In this document: positions 59,090 to 64,000 of the stretch, piece after piece
Layout of the letters: each line of letters begins with the position of its first letter
Position numbering within the stretch: position 1 is the first letter of the stretch
Source: Paratinospora sagittata
Lineage: Eukaryota; Streptophyta; Magnoliopsida; Ranunculales; Menispermaceae
Direction: 5' to 3'
DNA: 64,000 nucleotides
Assembly (NCBI GenBank): GCA_035771175.1
Contig: CM069602.1
Coordinates: 7,255,001 to 7,319,000, forward strand
Notes under the pieces: model-generated
What the model saw: the letters and a program-made list of their open reading frames with translations, nothing else
Databases searched by the model: none
What the model was told of the DNA's origin: nothing
Translations under genes and position numbers: made by a program

Positions 59090-60196
59090 CATTTAGAGTC
59101 CCAATGAAGGCCATTATTATAATCAAAGCGATTAGATTGTAATGTATAATATGTAAGCACTCCAGCCGCCCCATGCCATGGCTATGCATTAGTTGAAAAG
59201 CTACTTTCGAAGAATAGAGATCCTTTGCATTACCTTCCCAAAATAAGATGACACTATACATTAATTCTTTCCTATAATAATTGTTAATTGATGAAGGCCA
59301 CCAGCCCTTAGAAAAAGCTTGACTCATGCACGAGCTTGATTTTTTTAAAATGAAATAGGTACTAATCTCGGACATTATTCACCGTCGTGTATATTTATTA
59401 CGATATATTTTTGTCACATAGTGACATCATATTTTTGACAAGGCTTGGATGATAATCCACCAATAATTTATTATTATTATTATTATTATTATTTAACAAT
59501 AATGTAATAGACATAGTAAAAGTGAATAAAAAAACGTATGATGGAAATCTACTTGAAAAGATACATTTTTGACATTATGCTTCAAGTATTGTTAAATTAT
59601 TTTAAATTACGTGTTAATTGCATAAATCAAGGTAAAACCAAAATAATTGGGACATATAATGTGAAAAGTGACTAAGTGAGTGCCTCCTATTTTGTTTCAA
59701 AAGTATTTTCTAGAGGAAAAAGCCAGTTCCTTTCAACCACCATCTAAACAAGTAATTGACAGCAAAATTAAATCTTTAAGAGTGGTAAATGACCTTGATA
59801 TGATAGCAAAATTAAACCTTTAAGAGTAATGGTAAATAGCGTTGATGTAAAAGAAACATCAACACTAAAAATTACAGTTACTAAATAGACGGCCAACTAT
59901 GTATATCAAACGAAGTAAAATATTAACACTCCTCCTTACGTGCATGATATCACATGGATTTATATTTTATAACAAGGAGAAAAAACATGATTGATTTTTT
60001 TATTTTTTTTAGATAAATAAGATAAGCAAACAAAATGCTTATGAGGAAGTTTAAATAAGACCTCCAGGATAATATTACTCTGATACCATATTTGAAAGTA
60101 CCGCTTGACCTAAAAGCTACCTATAGCCGATAAGTAGAGACCTAATTATGTATATCAAGTGAAAATATATAAACATTAGCAATCAAATTTCATCCA

Positions 60197-60200
<4 letters not shown>

Positions 60201-60241
<41 letters not shown>
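60201..60241. repeat. (TA)n microsatellite
   Basis: About 20 TA units. The same place in unit B (near 38110) has no expansion. Confidence 0.95.
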
Positions 60242-60246
<5 letters not shown>

Positions 60247-60536
60247 TTCACCATTTAATGGTTGGGAAACATTATTCTAATTATAAAAAAAATATGAATA
60301 CATATGCCGCGACAATTTGATTTTCATTGGATTAAATATATTAAGATGTGAAAAAATTGAATATTCAATAAGCATAAAGGTATAGTTACACATGTAATTG
60401 TATTTTTTATAATTAAAACAATATATTTCTTTAGTGGTCATAGGATTTGTTTGGGAGAGCTTTTTCGAGAAACACTTTTTCTAATAAAAGCCCACCACAA
60501 TTTGGTTAAAAACAGGTATTACCAAACACCTTTAAA

Positions 60537-61268
60537 AGTAAGGGTGACAAAAAAGCGGGTACAAACAACGCTTGATATTAACTAACTTACCACATGTCTG
60601 TACCCGGCCCATTTTTAAAATAGACAAGATTTTCTTGTCCATACCCGGTTGTTTTAAAAAATCGGGTAGCCCGCTTTTGTCCTAATTTTATAATTTAATT
60701 TTTTATTATTTTTTAAATATATTTTAAAAACTTTAATATTAGATAGATAGGTGATAAAAACATACAATATATAATTTTAAAATTAAAACCACTAATAAGA
60801 CTCCTTAAGTAAGACTGATAAATATAATATAATCAATAAATTTATATTTTTTATTTAACTATATTGTACATATGTTTAATGTCATATAATGATATTTAAT
60901 TAATATAAACTATATAAATTTGTAACAAATATTATTAAGTTATAAAATTAAATGCATTTAAATGTACTTTTTCAGGCATTTGAAGTATTTTCATAACAAT
61001 ATATATTAATAAAGTTTCTAAGAAGATAAATAATAAAAGTGATGTGTATTGCATATTACATGTTGTTTACTTGCACACTATATATTTTTTAAAAATCTTG
61101 TATAAATACAAGCGAACTTTTAAATTCGTTATCATATAAGTAATAAAAATAATTAATAAAATCTATTTTATTTTTATTCATAATATATAACCGGATACTC
61201 AGTCTGTCGTTTGTCCATGTTCGGACCCGGTCCACTCTTAAAACAGGGATATAAATCTTGTCACTTCT
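60537..61268. mobile_element. Probable hAT-type MITE in unit C
   Basis: Left end TAAGGGTGACAAAA and right end TCTTGTCACTTCTA are imperfect inverted termini, and the interior carries repeated ACCCGG words and AT-rich filler as in 28196-28927. It lies inside a stretch of about 0.85 kb with no counterpart in unit B. No target duplication was confirmed. Confidence 0.5.
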
Positions 61269-61590
61269 ATATCCGGACCAAGGGGTGCACACATGCAGAC
61301 AAATGAACACCTTGGGTTGCAGGATTACGAAACCGTGCATACTGGATACTGCTTCATGTTTTTTAAAACATTTTGCTTTTTTTTAGCTTTCATATAAATT
61401 GATTGTTTTTCACCAATAAATAAATCGATAAATAAAAATAAAGGCGCCACCGAACTTGGTCTCAACTTCCTGCGTAGGAAAGATCCAAGAAACTGCCTAG
61501 TAGAGCTGAGCTCTAGCGTGATTAATTTCTTAATTAATTAACTATTAGTATTATACACATTAGATCCCACTTCATGTATGTATATTCTTC

Positions 61591-61598
61591 TATATAAA
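61591..61598 (+). promoter_or_regulatory. TATA box of AAA-ATPase copy 4
   Basis: TATATAAA, 100 bp before the ancestral ATG at 61691. The promoter is intact although the N-terminal frame is lost. Confidence 0.7.
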
Positions 61599-61690
61599 CT
61601 CTTCTGCCAGACCACAACAATATTGGAAGGTGCATTCATCAAATCAATTAAGTAAGATTTTTCTCTCTGAAATATTTTGATCATCATCAA

Positions 61691-63186
61691 GATGATGTTC
61701 ATGAGCATGGGAGAAATATGGGCTGGGCTGGGATCAACCCTAGCAAGCATCATGTTCATCTACGCCATTTTTCAACAATACTGCCCTTCTCTTCCTTAAT
61801 TTCTTCAACCCATACATCCAAATCTCCTTCCACGAATACACAGGTGAGCGCTTCAAGCGCAACGCCGTTTACACCACCATTGAAACCTACCTCAGCCGCG
61901 ATTCCTCTCAGCTCGCCAAGAGGCTCAAAGCTGACATCGTTGATAATAGCAAGACCTTCGTTTTCACCATGGAAGACTATGAGGAGATCACAGATCACTA
62001 TAAAGGCATTAAGCTTAGATGGGCTTCACGCAAATCTTCTTCCAATGCCCAAAAATTCTCTATTTACTCTACAGACGCTGATGATAGAAGGTATTTCATG
62101 CTAACATTTCATAGAAAGCACAGAAAGCTTGTTACGGAGTCGTATTTGAATCACGTTCAGGAAGAAGGGAAGAAGATAGGGAAGCAAAATCGACAGAGAA
62201 AACTGTATACTAATAATAAGAGCGAGAGATGGGACGGGTACAGGAGGACCATGTGGAGCTATATGATCTTCGAACACCCTTCAACGTTTCAGACCTTAGC
62301 GATGGACCCGAAGGAGAAGAAGGTGATTATCGATGATTTGATCGCCTTTAGTAAAGGGAAAAACTACTATGCTAGAGTTGGCAAGGCATGGAAACGAGGG
62401 TACTTGCTATATGGTCCTCCTGGCACTGGTAAATCATCTATGGTAGCTGCCATAGCGAATTTATTGGAGTATGACGTTTATGATCTTGAATTAACGTCTG
62501 TCAAGGATAACAGCGAGTTGAAGAAGCTGTTGATCGAGATTTCCGAGAAATCAATAATTGTGATAGAAGATATTGATTGTTCTCTTGATCTTACTGGGCA
62601 AAGAAAGAAGAAGGAAAAGAAGGAAGACGATGATGAAAAAGAGGAGGATCCCATCCCCAAAAAGGCTAAAAAATCAGAAGAAAAATCCAACGATAGTAAG
62701 GTTACACTATCTGGTCTTTTGAATTTCATTGATGGATTATGGTCTGCTTGTGGTGGGGAGAGGCTTATTGTTTTCACTACTAATTTTAGGGAGCTACTTG
62801 ATCCTGCACTCATTCGAAGAGGTCGGATGGACAAGCACATAGAATTATCTTACTGTTGTTTTGAAGGGTTCAAGGTGCTTGCCAAGAATTATTTGAATAT
62901 TGATTCTCACAAGCTTTTTGAAACAATTAGAAGCTTGTTCGAAGAGACCCAAATGACTCCTGCTGATGTTGCTGAAAATCTGATGCCAAAAGCAGTTGAT
63001 TGGGATGCTGAGAGTCGCTTGCAGGATTTAATTGAAGCTCTCATAAACCAGAAAGAAGAAGCAGTAAGGTTGAAAGCAGAGGAAGAAAAGAAAGAGATGA
63101 TCAGTCAGTCATCAGTATTGAAAAAGGAAGAAGCTAATAAGGGGGAGGAGTCAATTCACGAGTTGTTAGAAAATGGGAAGGACTAA
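61691..63186 (+). pseudogene. AAA-ATPase, BCS1/ASD-like (copy 4), N-terminal frame broken by a 35-bp deletion
   Basis: From the ancestral ATG 61691 the frame runs through the membrane segment and stops at a TAA about 35 codons in. Compared with copy 3, 35 bp are missing after CTGCCCTTCT (61790), which throws the reading frame. The remaining frame is open to 63186; its first internal ATG is 61969, giving 405 aa that start at MEDYEEITDHYKG. That product keeps Walker A (GPPGTGKSS), Walker B (IVIEDID), ALIRRGRMDKH and the normal charged tail ending ELLENGKD, but lacks the membrane anchor and half the N-terminal domain. It is probably a pseudogene; a soluble truncated ATPase is possible. Confidence 0.9.
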
Positions 63187-64000
63187 GGCAGGTGGTTTAG
63201 CTATAGGGTATTCTTGATTTACTATTGTTGTTGTTAAATTATCTTGATGTTTTCTTAATGTCAATTATTAGTCTAGTAGTGTAAGAATGATTACAAGGAT
63301 CTAGCTAGGGTTGATATTTACATATGTTATTCATTATGTAGAATACGTAATTAAACTGTCTAGCTAGGGAAGATTTCAGGCTTGATTTGTTTGTAATTAA
63401 ATATATTGGTCTCTTAAGGGCTGTATATGTGCTCTCTTTGTGTAAATAAAAAGTTTGTTAATTATTAAGATCTGATGTCTGCAAAGCATACCAAAGAAGA
63501 CAAGACTAGTTGAAGGGATCATAATTAATTAGTGGTGTGTGAATGTTCATTTTGATTTGGTTTTAATTAGTAGATTAATTTTAAAAATTTATAAAAAAAA
63601 ATTCAATAAGAAATATGAGTAAAACATATTTATTTGAGTTAAAGCATAGATAAATTAAAATAGCTAGGAATATGTGAAATATATCCTTTAATTTGCATTA
63701 AGTAGGAACCTATATTTGGATACCTAATTTTTTGAACCTTGATTTTTCAAAATGGATATAAATTTTTGTTCGTATCTGACTTAATTTTTAAAATAATTTA
63801 TTCAAATTTATTTTAAAGCGGACCTAACAAAAACGGAGAAAGCGTCCGTACTCATCTCACCGCCCCTACTTAAAAGTAGAAGTGTGCCCAGTGCCCTTAT
63901 ATTTCTTTGGAGATGTTTTTTAAAAACGAATTAATAATCCTATAAACGTCATCTTGACTAAGCAACATGACATCACTTATCTTGTCATTTGGAGTTCATT
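63187..64000. other. 3' flank of copy 4 and AT-rich end of window
   Basis: 63187-63470 is the paralogous 3' flank (GTTATTCATTATGTAGAATA is also at about 34160). The segment around 63750-63872 ends CACCGCCCCTACTT, possibly another hAT-type MITE end, too weak to call. No gene seen. Confidence 0.5.

Larger units (their letters stand above)
59090..63320 (+). repeat. Segmental duplication unit C (carries AAA-ATPase copy 4)
   Basis: Partner of 36890-42480. Near-identical stretches include the 59153-59460 block, the 61329 block, the promoter (61440-61690), most of the coding region and the 3' flank. It lacks the solo LTR of unit B but has an (AT)n tract and a MITE-like insert of its own. Confidence 0.85.

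Noticed and set aside
60070..60095. CTCTGATACCA at 60075 as a second retrotransposon primer-binding site
   Set aside because: No LTR with TG..CA ends could be placed beside it; the block is part of the duplicated flank.

Overview
The window is nuclear DNA of a flowering plant, most likely a dicot. It is AT-rich, has plant-type GT-AG introns, contains land-plant gene families, and is densely filled with retrotransposons, hAT-type MITEs, SINE-like and LINE insertions, solo LTRs and microsatellites. I cannot name the species.

Layout. 1-1626: 5' end of a minus-strand Ty1/copia element (LTR, primer-binding site, a minisatellite leader, broken gag). 1886-3484 (-): intact plant BCS1/ASD-type AAA-ATPase (copy 1). 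About 5150-10527: decayed hAT transposon with short satellites and a nested LTR-like insert. 10915-13226 (-): two-exon AGC VIII (D6PK-like) kinase. 16424-21129 (+): seven-exon GT31 hydroxyproline-O-galactosyltransferase-like gene with an antisense LINE in intron 5. 21818-22738 (+): thaumatin-like protein. 24036-25060 (-): two-exon ectodomain-only protein of the wall-associated-kinase type with a hydrophobic tail. 25500-30700: MITEs, a SINE-like insertion and AT-rich spacer.

30700-63300 is a local expansion of the AAA-ATPase family in one orientation. Copy 2 (30813-32333) is intact. Copy 3 (40814-42268) has a C-terminal frameshift. A 5' fragment (43786-45087) is split by an aberrant one-ended copia insertion. 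Copy 4 (61691-63186) has lost its N-terminal frame through a 35-bp deletion. Copies 3 and 4 lie in a segmental duplication (about 36890-42480 and 59090-63320) that includes several kb of upstream DNA. Between them sits a nested transposon block: a degenerate LTR (47302-49176), then an 8.7-kb copia element (49211-57896) that holds a pair of convergent unidentified ORFs (52086-53419) and a 2.1-kb solo LTR (53827-55927), which itself carries a trimer of a SINE-like element.

The host genes do not form one pathway. Three of them (galactosyltransferase, thaumatin-like protein, WAK-like ectodomain) act in the secretory route or cell wall, and the kinase family acts in auxin transport. The least explained coding signal is the convergent ORF pair at 52.1-53.4 kb. 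All family assignments come from reading motifs; no database search was run.
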